A stretch of DNA of 64,000 nucleotides from Auanema rhodensis. Taxonomy: Eukaryota; Nematoda; Chromadorea; Rhabditida; Rhabditidae. Every line of letters begins with the position of its first letter. The first letter of the stretch is position 1. The DNA is taken from contig OZ059897.1 in assembly GCA_964057225.1 (NCBI GenBank), positions 17,050,001 through 17,114,000 of the forward strand. The letters are read 5' to 3'. Shown piece after piece: positions 24,081 through 42,819 of the stretch. A program made the translations under genes and the position numbers. The notes under the pieces were generated by a model. The model was not told the DNA's origin and searched no databases. It worked only from the letters and a program-made list of their open reading frames with translations.

Positions 24081-25948
24081 GAAAGAGGTGGAGAAGAGAT
24101 ATGAAAAAGAAGAAGAAAATGAGAAAAAGAAGTGTGAAGCAAGATACGTGCAATAATTCGTGTTCCTCTAGCCAGAGCCACATTTATCTGTAAAGTCGTA
24201 TACTGTTTACATATACATGCGTATGAAATTAAAGGGAGAAATTTCAATCAGACATTAGGATATTCGAAGCGTGCACTCTCAGACAACTTTCAAATCTCTT
24301 AGCACTCGTGATTGTATTATCCAATTATATTTTCAATCTTCAAAACGTAGATAAAAGGCTAATGTTTCCTGCAATCCGTTTGTCCCACCTAGATCTTCAA
24401 GTATACTAAGTGTAATTCCATACAAGTCCTAACATAGATCGGATTCAAGATGGTGACAGTAGCAACGGTGAGAAGAATAGAGGCTGTACCGTTCGCTTGG
24501 ATTAGCGAAGTCATCAGAAAAGCTTAAAAGAAAACTGGTAGTACGGCAGTGCAAGAAGACAGAACAACAGAATCATCTATTCAGTCAATTCGATCCTACT
24601 GGACACCTATCCTTCACCTATACAGAAGCAAAAGGATTCCAGAAATGAATAAGAGGAAAGCGAAGAGGAACTGTTCAAGTTGGTACAGGACAACCCTCGA
24701 TGACGTTCAGCGTTAACGTCGACAAAATCACTCGGCATCGTCTGTCTTCTATTTTATTCCACAAACAGAATTCGTCAAATAGAATTCCAACATCGAATTC
24801 CTTATGTCACCCAATCTTTATCAGTCGATGAAGTCAAATCAGTAATAGAGGCAAATGATAAAAACAGAAGAACTTAAAGCAATGAAATGATGGTTTCTTA
24901 AAGTTGAGTGGATTATATAAATGCCAGTTATCTCTAATAAAACAAAAAATAACAATATTATTAAGAAAAATTGCCTATGAGTAAAAAGTAACAAATTATT
25001 TTTGTGAATAACAACAAATTGCATTTTTTTAAAAAGTTAAGTAACAAATGTGAAGACAACCTGATGCGTTCTAATGATCATTTAAACACCTAAATGGAAA
25101 AAATCACGATTAATTGGAAGCAACCGCTCATATGAATAAGTATTTTAAAAATAATAACTTCAAGTAGTGTGCACACACAAATAAATCATGTAATGCACAG
25201 TACTCAATATTAAAAAAAATGTTTATTTGTTGAACAGTATAGAACTAATACAGTGAAATGATCTTAGTATTCTTGCCACCATTCATATAAAAAACATAAA
25301 TGTCATAAATTTACTTCAAGAACAAAATATTACGCGATTTCGTTGTTAAAAATCAGTCTAAACTAGTTTGAGAAGGCTTTTGTAAAATATTTCAGCTTAA
25401 AAAAAGTGTGATCATCATCATCATCATACGATATGTTAGAATACCAGATAGTTAACAAACAACTTGGCATTGTTATATAGTAATTCATATGTTATACATA
25501 TATTTTAATTGACAATTTACTGATTGTATCCTCGTCAGCGTGGATATATTTACGATGGATTAGTGAGGTTAGATAGAAAATAACATTCTCGCTTTTTGTC
25601 CAAGTATCGACAACCTTGATTTTTGTAAACTTTGTATTAGCCAAGAAACTACAGGACATTTTGATTTAACTCTACTGTAATATTGGATACCTACACAAAA
25701 TGTGAAGCCTTCAACAAATCTGGAGTGAATAGCATATATACTCGACACGTACAGTTTTACTTCCAGTCAATTATTAATGACACTTTTGTATTCCTATTTC
25801 TATTGCTAACTTTGAAACCCAGTCAAGTCAGGATCGAACTTGATATTACCAAATATATTATTTTCGTCAAAAAGTGATAAAAAAATTAACTTAACGATAT
25901 TATTAATAAGCAGTATCATACAAAACAAAAATTCAACAACAATCAGTT

Positions 25949-29337
<3,389 letters not shown>

Positions 29338-29809
29338 TTTCTGAATAATAAATTTTAAAGAATATCATATGAATGAAACTATTATAAAACTGAACAGAAC
29401 ACTCTTAAAATTTAAGATTAAAAATGAAAATTAAAAGAATAGAAATACATGATTTTAAAAACAAAATATGAAGCAGAAGAGAAATATAAATTGTTTTTCC
29501 AAAATGTAATCTTATAATTTTGCAATTCATATTTCAATTTATCATAACGTTAGTAGTTTCAAGAGCTATTACCATCTCTTACTTTACTTATACAGAATAC
29601 TGCCTGAAACAGAAAAATTCAAACAATGTTCGTGATAAAGCGATTGCGACCAAAACTCACTGACGAAGAAAGTGCGCATGATATTTTTACATTATCTATA
29701 CCATTTGTATAAATTAAATAGATCAAACTTTTTGCTGAATAATATCAAACCGATAATTGCTGATGGAGAAATTTGAAACATATTTCTATTAATTTCAAAC
29801 TTTACCGCT
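29338..29809. promoter_or_regulatory. Divergent promoter region DHX16/C9orf72
   Basis: These 472 bases lie between two divergent starts and presumably hold both promoters. No coding exon for the missing DHX16 N terminus was found here, and no defined binding site was recognised. Confidence 0.5.
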
Positions 29810-32695
29810 ATGGAGGCGAACGAGTATTTTTCTACTTATGACGCATTACATAACGTAACAACTTTGGTAATTCTTCCAACCCATAAGTAATTATTTTTAG
29901 GAGACAAATGAACCTGGACGATTAACAATTAATCTTCCAGAAACATGTGGACTGAGCAAAATTGTTTGGTCTTCATTTGATTTTATGACAGGCCCTGAGC
30001 TTCGGTTTGTATGGGAAGTAAGTCAAGTATCCATTAATTACTTTTAACTAATTATTTAATTTTGGATTACACCATCTGTATCAATATCACCTATAAACCT
30101 TAGTGGAGAAGGCTCTATTAACGATGCTGAAAGTTTGGATTCTTCTATATCAGTTCAATCCGGACAATATGAAGACATTGACGATCCATTAAAGGTTAGA
30201 TTACTGTTTCCTACTATTATTACAATATTATATAGGCTGAGTTGACGGCTCTAGATATGTCAGAACATATGCTACTGTCTGATTCAGCTTTTCATTTTTT
30301 CGAGTCCCCCAGTAGATTAGGTTTACCTCATTTTTTTGTTCTTTGTATTACAAATAATAATGCTGTTAGGTGATTTACCTTATTTGGAAGATTATATGAC
30401 CGAAAGTCGCAGTACTACAACTTTAACAAATACTACAACATCTACATGCACTTTGAACATTCCAACTGGAGCTCGAAGTAATAGCAGTGTATGTTTTTTA
30501 TTATTTCAAAAGTACATATATTTCAAGAAAAAAGTGTTCAGTAATTATTTTTTTGGATAAGCTTTGTTCATCATTGTCTTGTAGGATACAACACAAACAT
30601 CACCTTGTCTACCGGATGGGGATTTTGGAACTCCTACAGCTGATAGTCATCTTTTAAATATATTTGATTCCAAAGAGTAAACAATTTATCTTAGTTGTTC
30701 ATTAGCTTTATGAATGCTATAGGAACGGCGAAGACAACCAACCACAATTTGAAGAAACTAACGATTACTATTCTCTTACTACGGAGTTAAAGGATATGAG
30801 TGGTGATATCTTAAAATAATAATAGCTTTTTTTCATCACTTTTGAATTTTAGCTGTTGTTACTTCGTGCGTAGATTCCGGAATTGGTGGAACCATATCAA
30901 GCCATAGTGAATTTAGTGGGCTTTGTCAATCTCCTCTTAATAAAACAAGTAACAAAAAGTTTGAGGATGAATATGAGAGGTATATTAGTTTTTAAAGCGT
31001 AATTTTGATTTGTTTTAAAGATGGACTCCTGATATTGACGACATGACGTATTTGTTAGATGTACCTTTTGATTCCAATGATGATGTTATATCTGATGAAG
31101 TTTTTGTCTCTAAGTTTGTTTTAGCTGAACAAATCTGCAGGTTTCTTATTTATGTAATAACCATATCGTCATTTATTGTTTAAGTACCCAACTACCATCA
31201 AATCCCATGATGCATAAACTGACCGTAGTACCATCTCGTCGTCTGATGGTAGCTTCCTTTATTTTTTCTTCTGAAGATGGAAGCGGCAGACATACTCTTC
31301 ATGCTATATCATTTCTTTTTAATCATCGAAGGTTTGTAAATCAAAGCAAATATATGATAAGATATGATTTTCAGATGCCAATGGTTCATGGCACGTCAAA
31401 ATTTTTTTGAAGTTGCTTTGATGGATTTTCTTCCGCGTATTAAAGCTTCAATGACTGTGGTATTTTATATTTCCTAATAAATTATATTGTTAACTAGTTA
31501 TTTCAGGAAGAATGGGATGATGTTATTATTCGAGCAACCTCTGAGCTTTCCTCGTTTGTAAATGTATTAGGAACATTGGATAGATTTACTTTGGTGTCTA
31601 TGTGCCGGCCCGTTATGGTAAGATTCAGATTTATTTTTATGCTTTGCTTAATTTATTCGTTCAAAATTACAGATAAAAAATACTTTGTTTTCTCGAAAAA
31701 AGTGTTTTGATGATAAATTATTAGCCAAAGTTTTGTCTGGGGTACTTCAAAGCCAAGGTTACTGCGTTATCATCGGTTCCGATTGTTCATATATAACTTC
31801 GGTTTGCTCTATTCTTTTCTTAGGTTTTAATTAAATTTTTTCAGTTATTGAACACTTTAGTTTTATTTTTACCTGAAGAAATTCGATGGTGTTGTTTAAG
31901 AGTTTTTAAAAACGAGTATAGTCCCTATTTTCGATTACAGGCGATTTGTAGGGTAAATCAAGAAATGAGAAAAAAAATTAATAATTTGTTTTTAGAATGA
32001 ATTACCTACCGTAGTTTCCACTGGCGTGCTAGCCACATGGCCAATATGTATCGCTGATGTTGATAGGGGCACTGTATGTATGTCTGCTCCGTATAGGTTA
32101 GACTTTTCACTTTAATATTCATTGAATTCTATTCTATAGCCGGCACCGAGTTCTCCGTCTGAGAGCGGAAGTGGAAAAGATTCAAACCGTTTTAACAAAT
32201 GGTGCTTTAGGATCTAAACCTGTAAAATTGTCAGTTTTTCATTTTTTATATTTCTGAGTATTTTGTTTTGCCAGGGAGCTCAGTCCATGCAGGGTTTTGG
32301 AGAGTGTTAAGCAGTTTTTGCAACATATGAACAATTTGCCGGTTGAGGTTTAATTGAATATTTTTTGATTCTAAAATTTGATATTTTGAAGGAATCTTCA
32401 AGAATGGGTTATGTTAATCAATTTATGCTATATATTGAGAATCTTGCACGTGCTCTCATTCAGTACGTAAAAGATGCAAGGTATGTATTCTTGGCAAGAT
32501 ATGCATGTTTAGTTTTTTTTCTATTTTTTTAGTGCTCCACATCACAATGAAAAAGAGAACGCACTTAAAAGTGGGAAGTTTTCCTTATCAGAATGTAGGA
32601 AAGCTTTAGATCTTCAATCAGACAGTTGGTTTCATGCTGTCCTCGCACGAGCTGAACTCATACAGCCTGATATTGCTGATTTTCTTTATATGTAA
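29810..32695 (+). CDS. C9orf72: C9orf72 homologue (longin/DENN protein, ALFA-1 type)
   Basis: C9orf72 forms a complex with SMCR8 and WDR41 that regulates small GTPases, autophagy and lysosome function. The N-terminal longin region carries IVWSSFDFMTGPELRFVWE, aligning with the family's short WDNILGPRVRHIW-type block. A long Ser/Thr/Asp-rich section (about 30100-31010) follows. The DENN part then has SFIFSSEDGSGRHTLHAISF near 31255, GYCVIIGSDCSYIT near 31760, LLNTLVLFLPEEIRWCCLR near 31855, VNQFMLYIENLARALIQYVKDA near 32410 and the ending HAVLARAELIQPDIADFLY, close to the human IIMALAEKIKPGLHSFIFG block. The start at 29810 begins MEANEYFS. The intron at 30018-30065 seems to end in GG. It converges on CLN3, another lysosomal gene. 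Confidence 0.85.
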
Positions 32696-33028
32696 ACTTA
32701 TTAGAAACGTTTCAGTTATGTATACGCTGTGCGAAAATTTATAGAAACTTTTGTAATTTCCCCCCTTTTGCTTGAAATTGTCTACGATAATATCCTAACT
32801 AACTGCTAGTCTTTATCATGCTGAGAATTATTTTGTTCTAATATATCCTACAAATACTATTATAGGTTAATATAGTACATAAAAACTATTATCTCAGACG
32901 ATAAACTTTGTGCCTTGAACCTCACTTATTTAACTCAATTTTGATAATTTTCTGTACATAAAATATATTTTACTTTCATTATTTTTAACTCATATTTTAA
33001 TTCCTAAATATTTAATTTAAACACGAGA
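32696..33028. other. Convergent 3' intergenic region C9orf72/CLN3
   Basis: About 330 AT-rich bases between two convergent stop codons hold both 3' UTRs. No further feature was seen. Confidence 0.6.
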
Positions 33029-35089
33029 TTAAAAAGTCATGGCACATATCATATTATGAATGGGAATTGCTGCTAAAGCCGCTGATAGAATACCTATTGT
33101 ATCAGCTAAGGATGTTGTAGATAGGGCAAATTCCCGAATTTCTGGCTTCATCTTGAAATATAATTTTGAATATTGGTAAATTTTGGTATTTTACCTTTTT
33201 GTGTATATGGTGAAAACTGTTTACATACGAAGCCCCTCCAATAAATCCCTCGAACAGAACAATTGATGACACTATTGCAAAGTGTGGTACAAATTGATAA
33301 ATAGCGTTGAAAAAAAAGAAAATCGCATTCAAAATCTGTAAATGATAACTTTGATTATATATTTCTTAAGAAGAAGATTCAAAAAAATGTCTTTACTTGA
33401 AGGATTGGTAATATTGCTATTCCAAACATATTTAAACGAATTAATGTGATCGAAGAACGTGATATCAGTACACCAACTTGATATAAAACCTAGAATGGAC
33501 TTATATAATTTACTTATTTGAAAATAATAATAACAGAAACTTGTATTATTAAAAATATTTAAAAAAATAAATAATTGTCCAACTTTACAAAAAGAAAAAA
33601 CGTATCACCTGGTACCAACGATATTGAGATGCTGGGCTAGTATTATAACCATGATCACAATCAAAAATAGTCAGTTCTAACTAAAAAAATTATTGTTTTT
33701 TAAATTAAAACAGTTTTTATACCAATCCTTGATTTATAAAATATTCAGCAAAATATACAAAATACAACGGAATCATATATTTCAGAAGGCTCTGAATAGT
33801 CTTATCTTTGTTTCAGCATTGTTATAAAATACTTTAATGTACCTGTACTACTTCATACTTGTTCGTTTCCTCAAATTTCTGGCTTTCTATAGTTTCGTTC
33901 TCATTTTGGACTTCAATAGTCTTTGTGATCCTAATATTATGCAGATATTTAATAGTATAAATGAATTGATTCTGACCTTGGAACATTCATTTCTACCCAA
34001 TTTTGAGGCTGGAAAATGCTTACTTTTTTAACAGTCTTTGGTTTTTCCAATATAATGAAATAACTGAAAAAAGTTAATTGTTTTACTACAATGTAATTTT
34101 TCTTCTTTTCCTACGTCAGAAGAAAAATCAATGGAACAATCAACATAATGTGCATCGCTTGTGATGGAGATAAGCCAAGTAAAAGTGAATCAGTCAAACC
34201 CGCATATGATAAAGCTCCAGCAATACCAGCCATTCCAGTTCCAGATGACCAAGTTGAAATCGTATGCCTTAAAAGTTCATGTTTTTGTTGCTGACCTAAC
34301 ATTTGTTTACTTTATCTCGCTCACGCGCTCTGTTAAAATCTAACTTACTTAGAGTAATGACTGGCTAAAGCCAGATAGGTTACTTCACCAAGTCCGCCAG
34401 AAAGAGATCCCATCATAACACCAATTAAAGCTATGTGTACTGAATTAGCGTAAGAGGTGATAACTAAAGCTAATGCTTGAAGTACTACAACAGCAGCATG
34501 GCGAACACTGTAAACAATAGATTAATTTCAATATAGTTTTTGAAACTCAGATTCAAAAATTAAATTTTTAGCCTGATCATAAAAATATAAAAATTGCAAT
34601 TAATATTTTTAAATAGTTAATGTCAATCTTATCGTACCCATAAGGAAACCAGTGCCCAATTAAGGGATAAATAGCTTTTATGATTAAAGCCGGCAGTATA
34701 TTGCATAGAAGAACGATTCCAGCCGATTGTGGGGTGCATTGGCGGACAGAAATATTTTCCTAAAAAGAAATTTAGCATTTAATATGAAGAAAAGAAAGAG
34801 AATAGCTTACCAAGCATACGTCGGGTCTGCTAGGTTCAATTTTATCATCATGCTTTTTCAAAATATCCTGAGCTGCAGTTAACATAACCACATATACGAA
34901 GTTATTACATATCCCAAAAATCCTTAAAATTAATATAAAATACATTTAAATTTAGGAATATTATATATATGTATATATATATAATTGGATTATATTTTAA
35001 ATTTTGAAAAAAATGATTGATGCTGAACATGAATCTCACCAAAAAGCAATTAGATTTTGTGTTTCCCATTTTCGAGTTTGTGCCGACAT
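33029..35089 (-). CDS. CLN3: Battenin, CLN3 homologue
   Basis: CLN3 is a lysosomal and endosomal multipass membrane protein required for glycerophosphodiester clearance; its loss in humans causes Batten disease. Seen in order: a short N tail and FGICNNFVYVVMLTAAQDIL (about 34870-34945), QSAGIVLLCNILPALIIK (about 34690), the loop with STWSSGTGMAGIAGALSYAG (about 34210), SLLLGLSPSQAMHIM, YQVGVLISRSS (about 33460), FEGFIGGASYVNSFHHI (about 33210) and the C-terminal helix REFALSTTSLADTIG, which aligns with the human ending. The start at 35089 gives MSAQTRKWETQ; compared with human CLN3 the cytosolic N tail is shortened. The small secreted-peptide gene lies 1.27 kb upstream on the same strand. Confidence 0.93.
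34960..34984. repeat. Short AT-rich repeat in CLN3 intron
   Basis: Imperfect tatatatgtatatatata sequence lies in the intron preceding the second CLN3 coding exon. Confidence 0.7.
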
Positions 35090-36356
35090 CTTCTATAATT
35101 AGCCACTATTGCAAAGTACAAATATATAGTAAAGATATTGAAATACGAATTTGGTTCACATTTCACATATTATGTATTAGAATATAAGTTTTACAACATT
35201 TTTTTGAAACTTTAAAAGAATTAAAATGAAAACTATTTTTCTTATTTATTCAAATAAAAAAAATCATGATTGATAGATGTATTATATCTGATGATAAATC
35301 ATTTTCCACACGATAAGAGAATCATAATCAATCTTAAAGACAATTAGAATTTACTGAAAATGGTTGACGAATTGATGACATACATGCACTTCACTTACAT
35401 GTATCTTCTGTCACATATTCTCTGTTCAAGATCGTTTGATGTTAAGAAAGAACGGGAAAAACGGATTTCATTGGCAAATTGGCTCAAAATTCGATTGTTA
35501 TACAGACGAATTGTCGTTATTGGAATTCACAAAAATAATCAAAAAAAGAAATGAGTATAAAACTTACTTAATAAACATTTAGAATAGAGAAATATATGAA
35601 ATCTATAGAAGCATGAAGAACTTATATGTATTTTAGCAGTATCATTATATTAAAAATATAGGAGAAAACATTTGATTTTGTTATTGAAATATTTCAAATA
35701 TTGTCAGATCAATGATGAGAATATGGATGTTATTATATCCAGAAAAGTTATATTGTGTAATGTGAATAGAGGAACTAGAAGGAGTGAAGAAAACTGGATT
35801 TGAGTTAACAATCTTTTATGGGAATTATCAGATTCAAGTAAAACAGTCAAGTGTTCTGTTCAGTTGTAATGACTTTCTTTTTAAAAATTTATTCTTTATA
35901 AGTATTTCATTCTATATAACTCTATTTTAAAAAATTTTAAATTTTAAAAGATAGGACACCAAATGGTTGCTACTGCCTTCTGAAGAAGAAAAAATGTTTT
36001 ATGAAAATTTATTTCAATTTTGATCTTTCATCGAAATATCATAAGACATGTAAACTGGATCTTGTGACTAAAAATTGCTGTAATTTAGTAGAAATTGACT
36101 GAAATTTGTAATATCGTATTTGAATTTTGAAAATTAACGTCATTAATCTCAAAAAAAAACTTTTATTTTTGTGATACATAAACATATATAGTATAAGAAT
36201 TGAACATAACATTTTATTGTCAAGTCATGATATCAGACTATTCTGTTAAAAATGATTTTTAAAGAGTAGAAGACGAAGCAAACGATCAAATTAATTGATC
36301 AAATTCATGTCGTGATATATAGCAGGTTGAGTGAATAACTTCCTAAATATGTTAGA
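35090..36356. other. Intergenic, AT-rich
   Basis: About 1.27 kb between CLN3 and the small peptide gene. It is strongly AT-rich with short incidental ORFs only. I see nothing specific in it apart from presumptive CLN3 promoter sequence. Confidence 0.6.
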
Positions 36357-36611
36357 TTATAATATAAAACAATGATTGTTCAACCTGTGTAGAGCATAGA
36401 ACTGGCTTCTCTTACCAACACGGAAAGGTGAAAAGAAAACCTTTGAAACATCAGAGCGAATGTTCTGAACCATTCATCAAATTAAACTATTCATTACCTC
36501 AGACTATTTTATATTAAGAAGCAAACTTACTCTGTAAATATCACAGGAGGCATACGTTATGAAAATGCAGAGAAATAGCATTAGAAATTGATATCTTGCA
36601 GAAATTTGCAT
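36357..36611 (-). CDS. Short secreted peptide precursor, candidate neuropeptide
   Basis: Two exons give a 62-residue product. Exon 1 (36611-36531) starts after a strong acceptor (ttgttttttttag) and an AAAATG context, encodes MQISARYQFLMLFLCIFITY and ends at a gtaagt donor. Exon 2 (36464-36357) follows a 66-base intron ending gttcag. The N terminus is a clear signal peptide ending near ITYASC. The rest contains SDVSKVFFSPFRVGKRSQF: a Gly-Lys-Arg, the classic signal for cleavage and C-terminal amidation, which would release a peptide ending FSPFRV-amide. The short tail after it has one Cys. The caveat is that the GGTAAGAGA encoding Gly-Lys-Arg also resembles a splice donor; splicing there to tttag at 36347 would replace the tail with SYSLNLLYITT. 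A full CRE lies 122 bases upstream. Confidence 0.5.
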
Positions 36612-36732
36612 TTTTGAATTTCTCCTAAAAAAAACAATAATAAGTTCAATATTTTTTGTAATTTGTAAAGATTTGTATAAAAGAAGAGTTCATAAACTTG
36701 GAAAATGCTTGAACTGAAGGCGGATTTACAAA

Positions 36733-36740
36733 TGACGTCA
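36733..36740. promoter_or_regulatory. CRE palindrome (TGACGTCA)
   Basis: A perfect CREB/ATF site lies 122 bases upstream of the candidate neuropeptide start codon. CREs often drive neuropeptide genes; the functional link here is inference. Confidence 0.45.
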
Positions 36741-38553
36741 TAGTAAAACAGCAATAGCACAGAAAGAAAACCTGCGAGCTTCTTCTTCAGATAAATTCTC
36801 TTTAGTCAAACGATCAAAAATCTTTATTTGTCAGGAATAAAATAGAGAGATCGAGTTAAAAGTGAAGAAGAAAAGAAAGATTCGAGTAGAGGAGTCGGCA
36901 ATATATAACGATAAAAATTGCTGAGAATTAGAAAGGATTGATATGATGCAAGTGTTGCCAGAAAAGGCTGTTCTAGCGATTTAAATACAAACGAATGTAT
37001 GGGGATTTTTAGTCAGTAAGGGATTCAAAGAGCTAAGCTAAGTTTATATCTGATATCAAAGTTATTTTGTTATTTTTATTAAATATAACGGAATTTTTGT
37101 TTAATGAAAAAGTTACAAACTCAACTAAGTCGTTTATAATCCTTTGTTTAAGTTACTTCAAAGCAATTTCACTTATATAGTATGCAGGAAAGACTAAGAT
37201 TGATAGAACGAGGAATGAATTAAATGGAAATGTCCGAAACAGAACGTGCGCACGAGATCTACATGCGAAGAGAAGACGTAGATGCTTATGTGGTCATGGG
37301 TAATGGGGAACCAATCTGGAAATTGCAAATAATGTTGTGAAGACTGCGAAAATAAGAAAGTTCAAAAGGTTGGCTGAACGGAGATGAGGGATGGGAGAGG
37401 TTTAGCCAGTATAGGATAGAAGGAGTCATGCCCTTTTTTGGATATGTCAAAGCAATTGTACTATGGCAAATGACTATACGCATGATGGAAGACTTCCGGG
37501 GAACATAGGATTCCTATCTGTAGCCAATTACTTCCCTGCTTACTGTTTCCGAAGTGATGTAGCTGATGAGTATGGGAGAGGGTCATGTGTAAATCTATTC
37601 GGGAAATAGAATCAAATCAGTTCGGCATATATACTTCAAGAAATTTTCTCGGTTTAGAAAAAAAATCAAATGACGAAACGATGAAGACTGCTTCTCATTT
37701 CGGAAGTTCTCAAGTGAAAAAGAAAGAAAGAAAGAGTGCTGTAAGAGCTGGCAACTCCTTCATACATGAAGAGTTCTCCATACTGAAGTTTTGAAAATCA
37801 AAGAATCAATTCATGATGTTCTACTTTAAAAACGATTCAAAATTGAAAACTATGATGAAGCGAAACGAAATTACGAAATTGAAGATAAGTTTTATTTCTT
37901 TACTCTAGACTGACGAAGAAGTTATTGAAGTGGATTAAAATTTGAAATTTCTTAGATCAATCTCAAAGTTATGAAAGCCTAAAAGCAACGTTAGTATATG
38001 AGAGGAGAGAACAAAAATAATCCAAAAAAAAAAGAAAAAAATTCGAATATTAACGACATATTTTTTTTGTTCTTCTGGCCAATACAAAAGGTTTCAAAAA
38101 GTAAAACAAAAATGAAAAGACAGCATAATTTTGAATTTTTGTCTGTTAATCCTGTCCTGACTAAGAACTCAGAGCTTGGATGAATCACATGATCGATTGC
38201 AGGATTATTTTGGAATATTGTGTTATGATTGTTTTTGGTTCATACTAAGTAAGAAAGCCAGTTGAAGAACTTCCGAACAAAATGCTCTACTAGGATTTAT
38301 GAGATAATAATGATAATATTTGTTGTTGTATGTCAAAATTTTTGAAACCACAGAGAATTAAGTAAAGACAAAATGTGTATATTCTATTTTCATTGTTTAT
38401 TATTTGTTAGAATATATATGCATATTACATATATGCTTGGATTAGAAATAAAATTCAATGTATCTGTCTGATTTTCCTTTTTCGGGGTCAGCCATATGCA
38501 TTAACCATTAACCTCACTTTTCTTCTGTTGTTATGGTGTGATATATGAAACAA

Positions 38554-38567
38554 GTCGTCATGGCAAC
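38554..38567 (+). promoter_or_regulatory. X-box (RFX/DAF-19 site)
   Basis: GTCGTCATGGCAAC matches the 14-base consensus GTHNYYATRRNAAC at every position. It lies 54 bases upstream of the TMEM67 start codon, within the distance range usual for nematode ciliary genes. RFX factors activate ciliary genes through this element. Confidence 0.85.
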
Positions 38568-38621
38568 ACGACAGCGTTCTAATCTACGAACAAATTTGGA
38601 GTAAAGCCAGAAAAGATTCAG

Positions 38622-42785
<4,164 letters not shown>

Positions 42786-42791
42786 TTACGA

Positions 42792-42805
42792 AATAAAACT
42801 TTATT
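42792..42805. terminator. Back-to-back poly(A) signals of convergent genes
   Basis: AATAAA on the plus strand (42792-42797) lies 6 bases after the TMEM67 stop. Its minus-strand counterpart (TTTATT at 42800-42805) lies 14 bases beyond the GCDH stop. The two signals are 2 bases apart. Confidence 0.6.
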
Positions 42806-42819
42806 TTAAAAAACGATAT

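Larger units (their letters stand above)
15347..25948. other. 10.6-kb region with no recognisable gene
   Basis: Between the 5' end of the PTR gene and the 3' end of DHX16 I see no homologue of a known protein and no RNA gene. The sequence is mostly AT-rich and low in complexity, with a polypurine (GA) tract at about 15800-15955, a (CT)n run at about 21573-21647, a CRE palindrome at 17558-17565 and a cluster of CGTGA words at about 16118-16195. A few GC-richer patches have coding-like composition (18574-18778, 21133-21381, 21958-22155, 23790-24080, 24448-24719) but could not be joined into a gene. It may hold the PTR enhancer region, a non-coding RNA or a lineage-specific gene. Confidence 0.6.
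36612..38621. other. Divergent intergenic region with CRE and X-box
   Basis: About 2 kb between the minus-strand peptide gene and plus-strand TMEM67. It carries a perfect CRE at 36733-36740 and a perfect X-box at 38554-38567. A purine-rich patch at about 37180-37600 contains ORFs on both strands without protein-like features. Confidence 0.6.

Noticed and set aside
37286-37794. ORFs on both strands upstream of TMEM67
   Set aside because: Competing frames in a purine-rich patch with no protein-like features.
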